Assembly: GCF_029871235.1 (NCBI RefSeq)
Contig: NZ_SSOM01000084.1
Location: 63,998-123,092 of the forward strand
Origin: Pseudomonas sp. BN411
Lineage (GTDB): Bacteria; Pseudomonadota; Gammaproteobacteria; Pseudomonadales; Pseudomonadaceae
Length of the DNA stretch: 59,095 nucleotides
Reading direction: 5' to 3'
Below are positions 1 to 8,169 of the stretch, in pieces; within the stretch, counting starts at the first letter, position 1; every line of letters starts with the position of its first letter. The notes beneath the pieces are model-generated. The model was not told where the DNA came from. It worked only from the letters and a program-made list of their open reading frames with translations, and made no database searches. A program made the translations under genes and the position numbers.

Positions 1-59
1 GCCTAGGACACCGCCCTTTCACGGCGGTAACAGGGGTTCGAGTCCCCTAGGGGACGCCA
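1..59 (+). tRNA. tRNA-Glu (TTC), 5' end cut by window
   Basis: The anticodon arm (5-bp stem 11-15 with 23-27, seven-base loop) carries anticodon TTC at 18-20. The T-arm has the usual TTCGAGT loop, and the acceptor strand ends in an encoded CCA at 57-59. The 5' acceptor strand and most of the D-arm lie before base 1. It is followed after 17 nt by a tRNA-Gly, so the two are probably one transcript. Confidence 0.95.
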
Positions 60-76
60 CTTTGTAAATGCTGTAC

Positions 77-152
<76 letters not shown>

Positions 153-157
153 AATAA

Positions 158-193
158 ACGAAAACGCCGCTCACATGAGCGGCGTTTTCGTTT
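158..193. terminator. Bidirectional rho-independent terminator
   Basis: The arms AACGAAAACGCCGCTCA and its near-complement form a GC-rich stem flanked by A-rich and T-rich tracts on both sides. It can end the tRNA transcript on the plus strand and the hydroxylase gene arriving on the minus strand. Confidence 0.85.
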
Positions 194-206
194 CTGCATT
201 CCGGGT

Positions 207-1346
207 TCAGACCAGATTGAGCTGGTGGACCGGACCTTTCTCGATGGCACGCTCGGCCATCTCCTTCAGTCGCTTCATGGATTCGGCCGATTCGCGGTCG
301 ATCTTGCCGCGCATCACCAACCAGTTCGCAAGCCGCATGGCCAGTCCGGAAAAGCCGTACTCCAGGGTGCGGACGAAGCGGGTTCCGCTCGCCGTGCTTT
401 CGCATTCATAGGTCAGCACCAGATTCAGTCCGTGGGTACCCCGCGCGGTGGCGCGCCAGCGGCGGCCGGGGCTGTACTCGGTCACAGCCCAGCTCAAATG
501 CCCGGCGCGCCCGCCTGCGTGTATGTCTTCCTCGAAGTGGCTGCCGGCCGGCAGAGGCCCGGCGGTGCCATCCACACGCAGTGAGGAGGGGTGCCATTCC
601 GGCCAGCGGGTGACGGTGGCTGCATAGGCCAGAACCCGCTCGGGGCCGCGGTCGATTTCCACTTCGTGCTGCAGTCGGGTCATGGCGATCTCCTGTTCCA
701 TTGGCTCCCAGTGCAGGCTTCCCTTGAGCCAGTCCATCAGCGGGAAAACCAGGTTGAAGTTGTGGGTCTGCATCAGGTCGCGGCGATGGTGCAGCTCGTG
801 TAGGCGGCGCATGTGGCGGATCCAGGGCAGGCGCGAGATCGGGTGGTCGGGTGGCAGGTGCTCGCAGGCGTGGAAGACCTCGTAGCTCAAGTACCCGGCC
901 AGCAGGGTGGTGGAGAACAGCGCGGCGACGTTGGCGTTGACCAGGGACAGCAACCACCAGGAGGCGAACAGGCCGACGCTGTAGAACACGATCAGCCAGG
1001 CGGGGAAGAGGATCACCCGCCAATCCCGGGCCGATTCCCAGGTCATTCGCCCGGCGACGAAGAAGCTGTGGTGGTCGCCGGTGTGGCGCTTGTAGAACAT
1101 CCCGCCCACACGCGTCTTGTGGTGGCCCAGGTTCTTGTGGATGGAGTACTCGCCCCAGTTGAAGAACACCAGGGCCGCCGGCACCACCAGCCACTCCCAG
1201 GGTTTCACCTCTTCCAGGTGGCCAATGAAGAAAGCCAGGCAGGCGACGCCGTAGAGCAGCACGAAGCCGCCATGCAGCCAGACGTTGTAGAGGGGGTGAA
1301 TGCCCGCGCGATAGCGGTCGCGAAACGCCTGGGTGTCGTGGCTCAT
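207..1346 (-). CDS. Fatty acid hydroxylase/sterol desaturase family protein with C-terminal SRPBCC domain
   Basis: The 379-residue protein has two parts. The N-terminal ~215 residues form an integral-membrane di-iron hydroxylase core. Hydrophobic helices lie near 25-42, 50-64 and 112-150, and the histidine clusters are H70-x4-HH76, H88-x3-HH93, H159-x3-H163 and H183-x2-HH187, the 8-His pattern of the fatty acid hydroxylase superfamily. Residues ~225-370 look like an SRPBCC (polyketide cyclase/START-like) lipid-binding domain. Known members oxidise fatty acids, sterols or carotenoids, and the substrate cannot be read from the sequence here. The fusion suggests that the soluble domain binds the substrate or product. 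The gene stands alone, converging on the tRNAs with a shared terminator. Start ATG at 1346. Function of the family is clear; exact reaction unknown. Confidence 0.8.
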   Translation of the reverse strand: MSHDTQAFRDRYRAGIHPLYNVWLHGGFVLLYGVACLAFFIGHLEEVKPWEWLVVPAALVFFNWGEYSIHKNLGHHKTRVGGMFYKRHTGDHHSFFVAGRMTWESARDWRVILFPAWLIVFYSVGLFASWWLLSLVNANVAALFSTTLLAGYLSYEVFHACEHLPPDHPISRLPWIRHMRRLHELHHRRDLMQTHNFNLVFPLMDWLKGSLHWEPMEQEIAMTRLQHEVEIDRGPERVLAYAATVTRWPEWHPSSLRVDGTAGPLPAGSHFEEDIHAGGRAGHLSWAVTEYSPGRRWRATARGTHGLNLVLTYECESTASGTRFVRTLEYGFSGLAMRLANWLVMRGKIDRESAESMKRLKEMAERAIEKGPVHQLNLV

Positions 1347-1754
1347 GGCTGCTCCGGCAGTCTTGTTGGTGTGCCCCGCAGTCTAGTGATGGTTCCCGTC
1401 TTTTGAAGCGGGGTTCCCGGTTATTCGTGAATTTTGGCAGAAGTGCCGGCCTTGCGTGGTGCGTGCGAGGTCGGAGTCCGCATGCTGGAAGTAGCGTTCC
1501 CAGCTTGCCGATCAGAGGGTCTTCAGCGGCTTGCCCGACGGGCGGTTCGCGCCGCTCTAGGCCCCCGGTGGTAGTGGATTTTTCCAGGGGCTACGGCGTG
1601 ATGCACTTCGTTAGCTAGCGAACGAAGTGCATTTGGGCCGGTCCTATTTTCCGAGATCGATCGTTGGGTCGTAGCCGTCCAGTCAGTCGAGTTGGCCGAG
1701 GAGGCTCCCGCAGATCGTTTCTGTTTTGCCTTTTTTGTTGTCCGGAGTTTGATT
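1347..1754. other. 408-base intergenic region
   Basis: No gene is supported here. It separates the divergent hydroxylase and small exported protein genes and so must hold promoters for both, but I could not pick convincing -35/-10 pairs. The only clear structure is the inverted repeat at 1601-1632, listed separately. Confidence 0.5.
1601..1632. promoter_or_regulatory. 32-bp near-perfect palindrome
   Basis: Arms ATGCACTTCGTT (1601-1612) and AACGAAGTGCAT (1621-1632) match perfectly, and the eight-base centre AGCTAGCG is itself palindromic over GCTAGC. No T-run follows, so it is a poor terminator. Its position 120 bp before the small exported protein gene fits an operator for a dimeric regulator or a cruciform. 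Role inferred. Confidence 0.5.
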
Positions 1755-1946
1755 ATGAAATCTGTTATTGCCCTTGCTTCCGCCCTGACCATCGCCCTTT
1801 CGGCCACCGCGGCCATGGCTTCTGGTGGTGCCGATCGTACAACGGCACGCTGGCAGGCCCGCCTGGCGCAAGTCCAGCTGAAAGAGCAGAAGCAGCAAGA
1901 AGCTGTCGCTGCAAAACAACGCGCCGAACTGTCCAAGCAGGGCTGA
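1755..1946 (+). CDS. Small exported protein, 63 aa
   Basis: The sequence starts with a classical Sec signal peptide: K2, a hydrophobic core over residues 4-17, and an A-x-A-type end near residue 22. It leaves a mature peptide of about 40 residues that is mostly Gln, Lys, Ala and Glu and is probably helical. CCGGAG at 1743-1748 lies seven bases ahead of ATG 1755. An in-frame start 63 bases upstream is less likely because it would bury the signal peptide. A strong terminator follows. I do not recognise the family and assign no function. Confidence 0.65.
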   Translation: MKSVIALASALTIALSATAAMASGGADRTTARWQARLAQVQLKEQKQQEAVAAKQRAELSKQG

Positions 1947-2004
1947 TTCGAGGCGCTGGCTGGCGTCATTCTTCACGGCCCCACAGCGCATTTCGCACCC
2001 CATC

Positions 2005-2041
2005 AAAAAAGCCCGCCCGGCAGTGCCAGGCGGGCTTTTTT
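2005..2041. terminator. Bidirectional rho-independent terminator
   Basis: Stem GCCCGCC/GGCGGGC (2011-2017 with 2030-2036), whose central bases can also partly pair, flanked by A6 and T7 tracts. It serves the small exported gene and the fox operon converging from the right. Confidence 0.9.
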
Positions 2042-2086
2042 GCATCTCTCGAATCATCTCGGGCTGGGTGGCGCGAGCGCGAAAGC

Positions 2087-2260
2087 CTACTCGCGCAGTC
2101 GGCGCAACAGCGGCCAGGTGCCGAGCGCGGCGGGTACGCCAAGACCCAGCCAGGACAGGGCGTCCCACCAGCCGTCGCCCAGCAGTGCGCTGAACAGGCC
2201 CAGGGTGCAGAGCAGGCCGATGATCGTGGGCAGGAAGAAGGTCGATTGCCGCCAGTTCAT
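2087..2260 (-). CDS. Small hydrophobic protein at end of fox operon, 57 aa
   Basis: It starts at the ATGA overlap with the foxB stop (2257-2260), so it is translationally coupled. Two hydrophobic stretches (about residues 8-27 and 33-50) are separated by a GDGWW turn and followed by a basic RRLR tail, giving a predicted two-helix inner-membrane protein. The same place in P. aeruginosa PAO1 is held by a similar small gene (PA2464, from memory). It is probably an accessory to the FoxB reductase; no motif proves this. Confidence 0.7.
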   Translation of the reverse strand: MNWRQSTFFLPTIIGLLCTLGLFSALLGDGWWDALSWLGLGVPAALGTWPLLRRLRE

Positions 2261-3387
2261 GCCGTTGCCTCCTCGGTCGAGCGCTGCCCGGCGCTGCGGC
2301 GCTGGCGAACCCACCAGAGGTAAAGGCCGCTGCCGAGCACGATGATGGTGAGGATATCCAGCGCGGCCCACAGCAATTGCATGGGACGGCCGCCGTAGTC
2401 GCCAAAGTGCAGCGGCTGCGACATTGCCAGGGCGTCCATGTACCAGGGGCGCTGGGCCACGGCGGTGACCGCCAGGGTGCGGGCATCGATCAGCACCGGC
2501 GTCCACAGGTGGGCGGTGAGGTGCGTGCTGCCGACCATGAATACCGTGTAATGATGCTCGCTGGAGAAGCGGGTGCCGGGGAAGGCGATGAAATCCGTCT
2601 GCATGCCGGGCAATGCCTCGGCAGCGATCTTCAGGACGTTGTCTGCCGGGGCGCGCTCGGTGAGCGGCGGCGCATCGCGGTAGGGCTCCACCAGGGCGCT
2701 GAGCGCGTCCTGGCGCCAGGCGCTGATCAGCAGGTCGGCGCAGGCGCTGATGACGCCGGTGAGGCCCACCACCAGTGCCCAGGTCAGGGTGACGATGCCG
2801 ATCAGGTTGTGCAGGTCCAGCCAGCGGGTGCGAGTGGCGCGCTGGTGCCGCACTTCGGCGAACTTCAGGCGGCGCATGAAGGGCGAGTAGAGCACCACGC
2901 CGGAAATGATGGCGACCACGAAGAGCACGCCCATGAAGGCCAACAGCAGCTTGCCGGGTAACCCGGCGAACATGTCGACGTGCAAGCGCAGGATGAACAT
3001 CAGCACGCCGCCGTTGGCAGCCGGCATGGCCACTGGCTCGCCGATGCGGGCGTCGAGCATGAAGGTGTGGGATGAGTTGGGTTCAGTGCCGGCGGTGGCG
3101 GCGGTGATCGCGACCACGCCGTTGGGTTCGTCCTTTTCAAAGCCCAGGTACTGCACCACCTCGCCGGGGCGGTGGCGCTGGGCGGCCTCCACCAGTTGCT
3201 GCAGGCCCAGATGCGGTGTCTCCGGTGCCATTTCGCGCAGCTCGGGCGCTTCACCCAGCAGGTGTTCCAGCTCGTGGTGGAAGATCAGCGGCAGCCCGGT
3301 AAGGGCGAGCATCAGCAGGAAGAGGGTGCAGATCAGGCTGGTCCAGGTATGGACACTGGACCAGCGACGGATGGTGCTGCTTTGCAT
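2257..3387 (-). CDS. foxB: PepSY-type inner-membrane siderophore reductase FoxB
   Basis: The 376-residue PepSY-associated membrane protein has helices near residues 15-35, 140-165, 195-215 and 340-360. Its histidines lie at helix ends (SVHTW, RLHVDMFAG, DLHNLIG, PLHFGDYGG), as in the haem-binding reductase family. FoxB of P. aeruginosa is known to support use of ferrioxamine B, ferrichrome and schizokinen, and the family reduces ferric siderophores at the inner membrane. It lies 62 nt downstream of foxA and overlaps the next small gene by ATGA. Assignment rests on family features plus the conserved foxI-R-A-B order. Confidence 0.85.
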   Translation of the reverse strand: MQSSTIRRWSSVHTWTSLICTLFLLMLALTGLPLIFHHELEHLLGEAPELREMAPETPHLGLQQLVEAAQRHRPGEVVQYLGFEKDEPNGVVAITAATAGTEPNSSHTFMLDARIGEPVAMPAANGGVLMFILRLHVDMFAGLPGKLLLAFMGVLFVVAIISGVVLYSPFMRRLKFAEVRHQRATRTRWLDLHNLIGIVTLTWALVVGLTGVISACADLLISAWRQDALSALVEPYRDAPPLTERAPADNVLKIAAEALPGMQTDFIAFPGTRFSSEHHYTVFMVGSTHLTAHLWTPVLIDARTLAVTAVAQRPWYMDALAMSQPLHFGDYGGRPMQLLWAALDILTIIVLGSGLYLWWVRQRRSAGQRSTEEATA

Positions 3388-3449
3388 GACGAATCCCTGT
3401 TGCGTGGGCTGCCCACTGGGGGCAGCCCTTGTTCGCGATCGCGCGAGGC

Positions 3450-5828
3450 TCAGAACCTGTAGTTCACGCTGCCGACCACGGTGCGTTCGTCACCGTAGTA
3501 GCACCAGTAGCCGTCACAGGTGGACAGGTACTCCTTGTTGAACACGTTCTTCGCGTCCACCGCGACGGAAACACCGCGCAGCGAGCTGTCCAGGCGGCCC
3601 AGGTCGTAATGCACGGAGGCGTCGTAGACGGTGTAGGAACCGGTGTGGCCCAGCCAGGTGTTGGCGGTGTTGCCGTAGCTGTCGCCGACATAGCGCACGC
3701 CACCGGCCACGCCGAAGCCGTCGAGGATGCCGCTGTGCCAGGTGTAATCGGCCCAGGCGGTGGCCTGGTTGCGCGGCACCTGGGCCATGCGGTTGCCCTT
3801 GTCCGGACCTTTCTGGATTTCGCTGTCGGTGTAGCTGTAGGAAGCCACCAGCTTGAGGTTTTCGGTGACGTCGGCGGTGGCTTCCAGCTCCAGGCCGCGA
3901 ATCTCCAGCTCGCCGATCTGGCGGGTCACGCTGCCTTCGGTGACGCTGACGTTGGTCTGGTTCAGGTCGTAGACCGCGGCGGTCAGCATGGCGTCGGTGC
4001 CAGGCGGCTGGTACTTGATGCCGACTTCGTACTGCTTGCCCTCGGTGGGTTCGAAGGAGACGGTGCTGTCGACGTTGGCGCCGATGGCGGGCTGGAAGGA
4101 CTCGGCGTAGGAAAAGTACGGGGTGATGCCGTTGTCGAACAGGTAGCTCAGGCCCACGTTGCCGCTGAAGGCAGCGTCCCGCTGGGTATTGGTGGCGTCG
4201 TTCTTGTTGAAGAATTCGGTGCCGGTGTGCACCCAGTCTTCACGGCCGCCGAGGGTCAGGCGCCAGTTGTCGAGGGCGATCTGGTCTTGGATGTAGAGGC
4301 CGGTCTGGTAGGTCTTCTGGTTGAAGTCCTGCATGGTGAAGTAGGTGACACCGGACATGTCCGCCCCGTAGATCGGGTTGTTCACGTTGATCGGCGGTAC
4401 ACCCATGCCGTAGAGCCAGCGGTAGTTGGTGTTCGCGCGCTGGTGATCGAGACCCAGCAGCACGGTGTGGTCCAGCTCGCCGGTGCTGAAATCGGCCTGG
4501 AAGTTGTTGTCCACGGCGAACTGGCTGATGTCTTCGTCGACGATGCCGGATTCGCGGTTGACGTTGCCGTCGGCATCGATGCTGTTGAAGGTGGCTACGT
4601 TCACCGCCTGGAATTCCAGGTCGCTCTTGGTGTAGCGCAGGTTCTGGCGGAACTGCCAGACATCGTTGAAGCGGTGCTCGAAGGAGTAGCCCAGCGCGTA
4701 GTAGGTGCGGTCGTAGAAGTCCCAGTCCGGCTCGCCCAGGTTCTTGTGGTGGGAGATATCACCGAAGGGCGAATCGATCTTGGTGCCCTGCAGTGGCAGG
4801 AACTGGCCGGTGATACCCGTATCGTCGCGGGTGTACTGCGAGAGGAAGGTCAGGCGGGTGTCTTCGTTGAGTTTCCAGGTCAGGCTGGGCGCGATGTTGT
4901 AGCGCTTGTCCGGGATGTGATCGATGGGGGTGTTGCTGTCGCGCACGGTGCCGCTGACGCGGTAGAGGAACTGGCCCTCATCGTCGACCTTGCCGGTACT
5001 GTCGAAGTTGATCTGCTTGTGTTCGTTGTTGCCGGCCTGCAGCTCCACTTCATTGGCCTGTTCCTCCTGGGGGCGGCGGCTGACCATGTCCAGCAGGCCG
5101 CCGGGCGGGGTCTGCCCGTAGACGGAAGAGGCCGGGCCACGCAGCACGGCGATGCGTTCCAGGTTCCAGGGCTCGATCTTCGGGTTGGCGAAGGAACCGA
5201 CCGGCAGCGGCAGGCCATCGAGGAACTGGGTCGGCACGAAGCCACGCACCTTCAGCCAGTCGGCGCGGGAATCGGAACCGTAGCCGCTGCTCATCACGCC
5301 GGCGGTGTAGCGCAGCGAGTCATTGAGGTTGAGGGTGGGGCGCGAATCCAGTTGTTCGCGGGTGATCACGGAGATGGAACGGGGAATCTCGTTGATCGCG
5401 GTGTCGGTCTTGGTGCCGGCGGCGGTGCGGCTGGCGACCATGCCGGTGGTGGGGCCCCAGGCGGTTTCGTAGTTGCGGCTGCCGTCGATGTTCACGTCCG
5501 GCAGGTTCATCACCTCGTCGGCCACGGGCGCCAGGCTGTAGCTGTCGGTGCCGTTCTGCACCAGACGCAGGTTGCTGCCCTGCAGGGCCTGGGACAGCGC
5601 CTGCAGCGGGGTGAGCTCACCCTGTACGGCGGGCGCGGTACGGCCGGCGGTCAGGGCCGGGTCGATGCTGATGACGATGCCCGCATCCGCTGCGATTCGA
5701 TTCAGGGTGCTGGCCAGCGAGGCGGATGGCAGTTGGTAGGTCTCGGCCAGCGCCTGGGTGGACAGGCCGCCTAGGGTGACGGCCAGCGCCAGCAAGGTGC
5801 GTCGGAACGGGGCGGAAGCAAGGTGCAT
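3450..5828 (-). CDS. foxA: TonB-dependent siderophore receptor with STN signalling domain (FoxA type)
   Basis: The outer-membrane ferric-siderophore receptor has 792 residues from the chosen start. In order it has a signal peptide (1-28, ending QALA), an STN/secretin-like signalling domain (~35-85), a TonB plug (~125-235, with the LRGPASSVYGQTPPGG segment) and a beta-barrel ending in aromatic F. The STN domain contacts an anti-sigma factor, and the FoxR/FoxI pair lies directly upstream, which makes this a cell-surface signalling receptor. Ferrioxamine B is inferred from synteny with PAO1 PA2466. An ATG at 5837 has AGGAG touching it, while ATG 5828 has the same AGGAG at nine bases, so I prefer 5828. 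Confidence 0.88.
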   Translation of the reverse strand: MHLASAPFRRTLLALAVTLGGLSTQALAETYQLPSASLASTLNRIAADAGIVISIDPALTAGRTAPAVQGELTPLQALSQALQGSNLRLVQNGTDSYSLAPVADEVMNLPDVNIDGSRNYETAWGPTTGMVASRTAAGTKTDTAINEIPRSISVITREQLDSRPTLNLNDSLRYTAGVMSSGYGSDSRADWLKVRGFVPTQFLDGLPLPVGSFANPKIEPWNLERIAVLRGPASSVYGQTPPGGLLDMVSRRPQEEQANEVELQAGNNEHKQINFDSTGKVDDEGQFLYRVSGTVRDSNTPIDHIPDKRYNIAPSLTWKLNEDTRLTFLSQYTRDDTGITGQFLPLQGTKIDSPFGDISHHKNLGEPDWDFYDRTYYALGYSFEHRFNDVWQFRQNLRYTKSDLEFQAVNVATFNSIDADGNVNRESGIVDEDISQFAVDNNFQADFSTGELDHTVLLGLDHQRANTNYRWLYGMGVPPINVNNPIYGADMSGVTYFTMQDFNQKTYQTGLYIQDQIALDNWRLTLGGREDWVHTGTEFFNKNDATNTQRDAAFSGNVGLSYLFDNGITPYFSYAESFQPAIGANVDSTVSFEPTEGKQYEVGIKYQPPGTDAMLTAAVYDLNQTNVSVTEGSVTRQIGELEIRGLELEATADVTENLKLVASYSYTDSEIQKGPDKGNRMAQVPRNQATAWADYTWHSGILDGFGVAGGVRYVGDSYGNTANTWLGHTGSYTVYDASVHYDLGRLDSSLRGVSVAVDAKNVFNKEYLSTCDGYWCYYGDERTVVGSVNYRF

Positions 5829-6013
5829 TGCGAACATCTCCTAAGTGAGAAATCGTCTCAATGCCTTCTTGCCGAGCCAGAATCGAAAAGTGACAGGGGG
5901 ACGGAGAAAAAATTTTCTGGCCCGTCCCTGGACTCATCTTGTGTGGGGCGAATCGACCCTTTCGGTCGTTTTCGTCGTTGTGCTTGGAGGTTTTCGTGGT
6001 GTGGGTCGAGGCA

Positions 6014-6043
6014 CGCAGCCCATCGATGGACTGATGGGCTGCG
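6014..6043. terminator. Hairpin after foxR
   Basis: Perfect 10-bp arms CGCAGCCCAT/ATGGGCTGCG with a 10-base loop lie a few bases past the foxR stop. No T-run follows on the minus strand, so it may attenuate or protect the foxIR mRNA rather than end it. A separate foxA promoter would be expected between here and 5829. Confidence 0.5.
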
Positions 6044-6050
6044 TTCGGGT

Positions 6051-7010
6051 CTAGTCCTTGGCCGGTACCACGCGCACCCACCAGTCGCTGAAGCGCTCGA
6101 TGCGCACCGGCAGGCTCGGGGGCAGGGCGGCCAGGGCCTTGTCGCTGTCGTTCAGCGGGAACACGCCGCTGATGCGCAGGTTGGCCAGGGCCGGGTCCAG
6201 GCCCAGGTAGCCGCTGCGGTATTCACCCAGGCTGTCGATCAGCTCCGCCAGCGGCATGTCGTCGGCCACCAGCATGCCGTGGCTCCAGGCTTCGGCGCCG
6301 ACCGGCGCGGCTTGGGTGGGGCCGAGGTGCTGGCGGTCGATGCGTACCTGTTCGCCGGCCTGGATGATGCGCTCGCCGGACGCGCTGTGCGGCTCGGCGG
6401 CGACCGCGGATTCGAGCACGATCAGGCGGGTCGAATCGCCCTCGCGTCGCACCAGGAAGCGGGTACCCAGCGGCTGCAGGCGACCCTGGTCGGTATAGAC
6501 GAAGAACGGGCGCGAATCGGCATGGCCGGTCTTCACCAGGATTTCGCCGCTGCGCAGGTAGAGCCGGCGCTGCGGGCCATCGAAGTCGATATCCAGCGCA
6601 GTGCGGCTGTTGAGCTGCACGATGGTCTTGTCCGCCAGGCGCAGTTCGCGATGTTGGCCGCTGGTGGTCATTTCATCGGCCAGGTAATCACCGAGGGGGC
6701 GCTGCTGGGCCAGCAGGCCGAGCCCCAGGCCCACCGCCAGTACCAGGGCAAGGGCGTTGCCGGCGACACGATGCAGGCTGCGTCGCCGCACGCCGCCGCC
6801 GCGCAGCAAGGCGCGACGGGCGTGGCCGGGAGCGGCGGCCGAGAGGTGCTGGTCGATGCCCGCCAGTTGCTGCCAGACCTGCGCGTGTTCCGGGTGCGTT
6901 CCCAGCCAGCGGCGGAATTCGTGGCGTTCCTGTTCGGTGGCTTCGCCTGAATCCAGGCACAGCTGCCAGGCGATGGCTTCGTCCAGAGCCCGCGCGGATA
7001 CCCGGCTCAT
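6051..7010 (-). CDS. foxR: FecR-family anti-sigma factor FoxR
   Basis: The 319-residue single-pass regulator has an N-terminal cytoplasmic sigma-binding region with DUF4880-like features (AIAWQLCLDSGEAT, W near 35 and 46), a membrane helix near residues 100-120, and a periplasmic FecR domain plus C-terminal secretin-like segment that binds the receptor STN domain. In this family the regulator holds its ECF sigma until the receptor is occupied. Start ATG 7010 overlaps the foxI stop (ATGA) with GGAG upstream; the in-frame ATG at 7040 lies inside foxI and is less likely. Confidence 0.88.
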   Translation of the reverse strand: MSRVSARALDEAIAWQLCLDSGEATEQERHEFRRWLGTHPEHAQVWQQLAGIDQHLSAAAPGHARRALLRGGGVRRRSLHRVAGNALALVLAVGLGLGLLAQQRPLGDYLADEMTTSGQHRELRLADKTIVQLNSRTALDIDFDGPQRRLYLRSGEILVKTGHADSRPFFVYTDQGRLQPLGTRFLVRREGDSTRLIVLESAVAAEPHSASGERIIQAGEQVRIDRQHLGPTQAAPVGAEAWSHGMLVADDMPLAELIDSLGEYRSGYLGLDPALANLRISGVFPLNDSDKALAALPPSLPVRIERFSDWWVRVVPAKD

Positions 7011-7525
7011 GTCGGCTCTCCGTAGAGGGCGATGTAGCACTGGCGCATGCCCTGGGCCAGGTACTGGCGCACGCGCGAGGTGGAAACCCCCAGGCGCTCG
7101 GCGATCTCGGCGTGGCCGAGGCCGTCCAGGCGGTTGTAGAGGAAGGCGGCGCGCGCCTTGCTGGACAACTGGCCCAGCAGGCGATCGATCTCCCGCAGGC
7201 TTTCCAGGATCAGCGCCTGTTCCTCGGGGCTCGGGTGCAGGTCCTGGGGCGCCTGGGCCAGTTCTTCCAGGTAGGCGCGTTCCAGGTCGTTGCGGCGGAA
7301 CTGGTCCACCAGCAGGCCGCGGGCGATGGTCGCCAGCAGGGCGCGAGGTTCGCGGGGCGGTTGCAGGTCGGCGCGGGCGAGCAGGCGCAGGAAGGTGTCC
7401 TGGCTGACGTCTTCAGCGCGGTGGGGGCATTGCACCGTCTTGCGCAGCCAGCTCAACAGCCAATCACGATGGTCTCGGTAAAGCAGCCCTACCAGATGCG
7501 GGTTCGCGGGATCACCGGCCGACAC
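7007..7525 (-). CDS. foxI: ECF sigma factor FoxI (iron-starvation type)
   Basis: The 172-residue sigma70 family protein has region 2 over roughly residues 10-75 (HRDWLLSWLR, AEDVSQDTFLR, the FecI-like RALLATIARGLLVDQFRR) and region 4 over 110-165 (SSKARAAFLYNRLDGLGHAEIAERLGV). Length is normal for FecI-type sigmas. It should direct RNA polymerase to the receptor gene foxA. It is the first gene of the module, translationally coupled to foxR, with Fur-box-like sequence just upstream, so iron repression is expected. Confidence 0.9.
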   Translation of the reverse strand: MSAGDPANPHLVGLLYRDHRDWLLSWLRKTVQCPHRAEDVSQDTFLRLLARADLQPPREPRALLATIARGLLVDQFRRNDLERAYLEELAQAPQDLHPSPEEQALILESLREIDRLLGQLSSKARAAFLYNRLDGLGHAEIAERLGVSTSRVRQYLAQGMRQCYIALYGEPT

Positions 7526-7531
7526 GCTGAC

Positions 7532-7576
7532 CTCATTGAGAATAACTGGGAAGAGTGTTTAAGAATGATTCGCAAT
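7532..7576 (-). promoter_or_regulatory. Candidate Fur operator(s) upstream of foxI
   Basis: Read on the minus strand, ATTGCGAATCATTCTTAA (7559-7576) resembles the Fur consensus built from NATWAT units, and a weaker TTATTCTCAATGAG lies at 7533-7546. Both are 8-51 bases before the foxI ATG at 7525, where Fur would block transcription. Inferred from sequence only. Confidence 0.5.
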
Positions 7577-7657
7577 GATGACAGAGGCTGGCACCGTGCC
7601 GCAATTGGCGCAGAGCAGTGGGCGATGGATGGCGGTGCGGGGGGAGAAAGGCGGGGA

Positions 7658-7679
7658 GGGGCGGCACAGGCGCCGCCCC
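7658..7679 (-). terminator. Possible terminator hairpin
   Basis: Eight-bp arms GGGGCGGC/GCCGCCCC with a six-base loop lie eight bases after the stop of the minus-strand gene at 7687. The following minus-strand bases are C-rich with only a short TTT, so termination strength is doubtful. Confidence 0.4.
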
Positions 7680-7686
7680 GGAGGGC

Positions 7687-8097
7687 TCAGTGCTTGTTGC
7701 CGTCTGCCGGCAGGGCGAGCAATTGCTTTTCCTGGTTCCAGTCGAAGGGTTCGTCGTTCTGTTCGGCCTCGTAGCGGCGCTCATCGAGACGTTGGTAGAG
7801 GTCGATTTCTTCATCGGGCATGAAGTGCAGGCAGTCGCCACCGAAGAACCAGAGCAGGTCGCGCGGCACCAGGTGGGCGATCTGCGGATAGCGATGGAAT
7901 ACCTGGCTGATCAGGTCCTGGCCCAGGTACAGGCTGCCTTCCGGGTCACGCGGCAGCTCGCTCATCAGTTCGTCGAAGCGCTCGACGAAGAGGGCGTGGT
8001 TCTCCTCGGGAACCTGTTCGGCCTCGCCCAGGGCGACCAGGATGCTGCGCAGGTGGGCGAGCAGGGCGATGTGGTGGTCGAGGTAGGGATTGGCCAT
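7687..8097 (-). CDS. Conserved Pseudomonas protein of unknown function next to fadE
   Basis: A 136-residue soluble, acidic protein with no signal peptide or membrane segment. It has helical character, with a central PRDLLWFFGGDCLHFMPDEE segment. It lies 72 nt downstream of fadE on the same strand. I recall a similar small gene beside fadE (PA2815) in P. aeruginosa, named only by locus tag. AGGA lies eight bases before ATG 8097. Function unknown; the standing fadE neighbourhood is the only hint. Confidence 0.75.
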   Translation of the reverse strand: MANPYLDHHIALLAHLRSILVALGEAEQVPEENHALFVERFDELMSELPRDPEGSLYLGQDLISQVFHRYPQIAHLVPRDLLWFFGGDCLHFMPDEEIDLYQRLDERRYEAEQNDEPFDWNQEKQLLALPADGNKH

Positions 8098-8169
8098 GGC
8101 GGATGTCCTGAAGCTGAATCGGGCGCGGGAGTATAAGGCCCCGCGCGCCCGCTGTCGTGCCCGCGGGAA

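Noticed and set aside
3429-5774. A 781-codon plus-strand open frame opposite foxA
   Set aside because: It is a Val/Gly/Ala/His-rich translation typical of the antisense strand of a high-GC gene, while the minus strand gives a full receptor with signal peptide, plug and barrel.
5843-6013. An ECF-type promoter for foxA in the foxR-foxA gap
   Set aside because: A FoxI-dependent promoter is expected here, but no -35/-10 pair with accepted spacing could be picked with confidence, so none is annotated.
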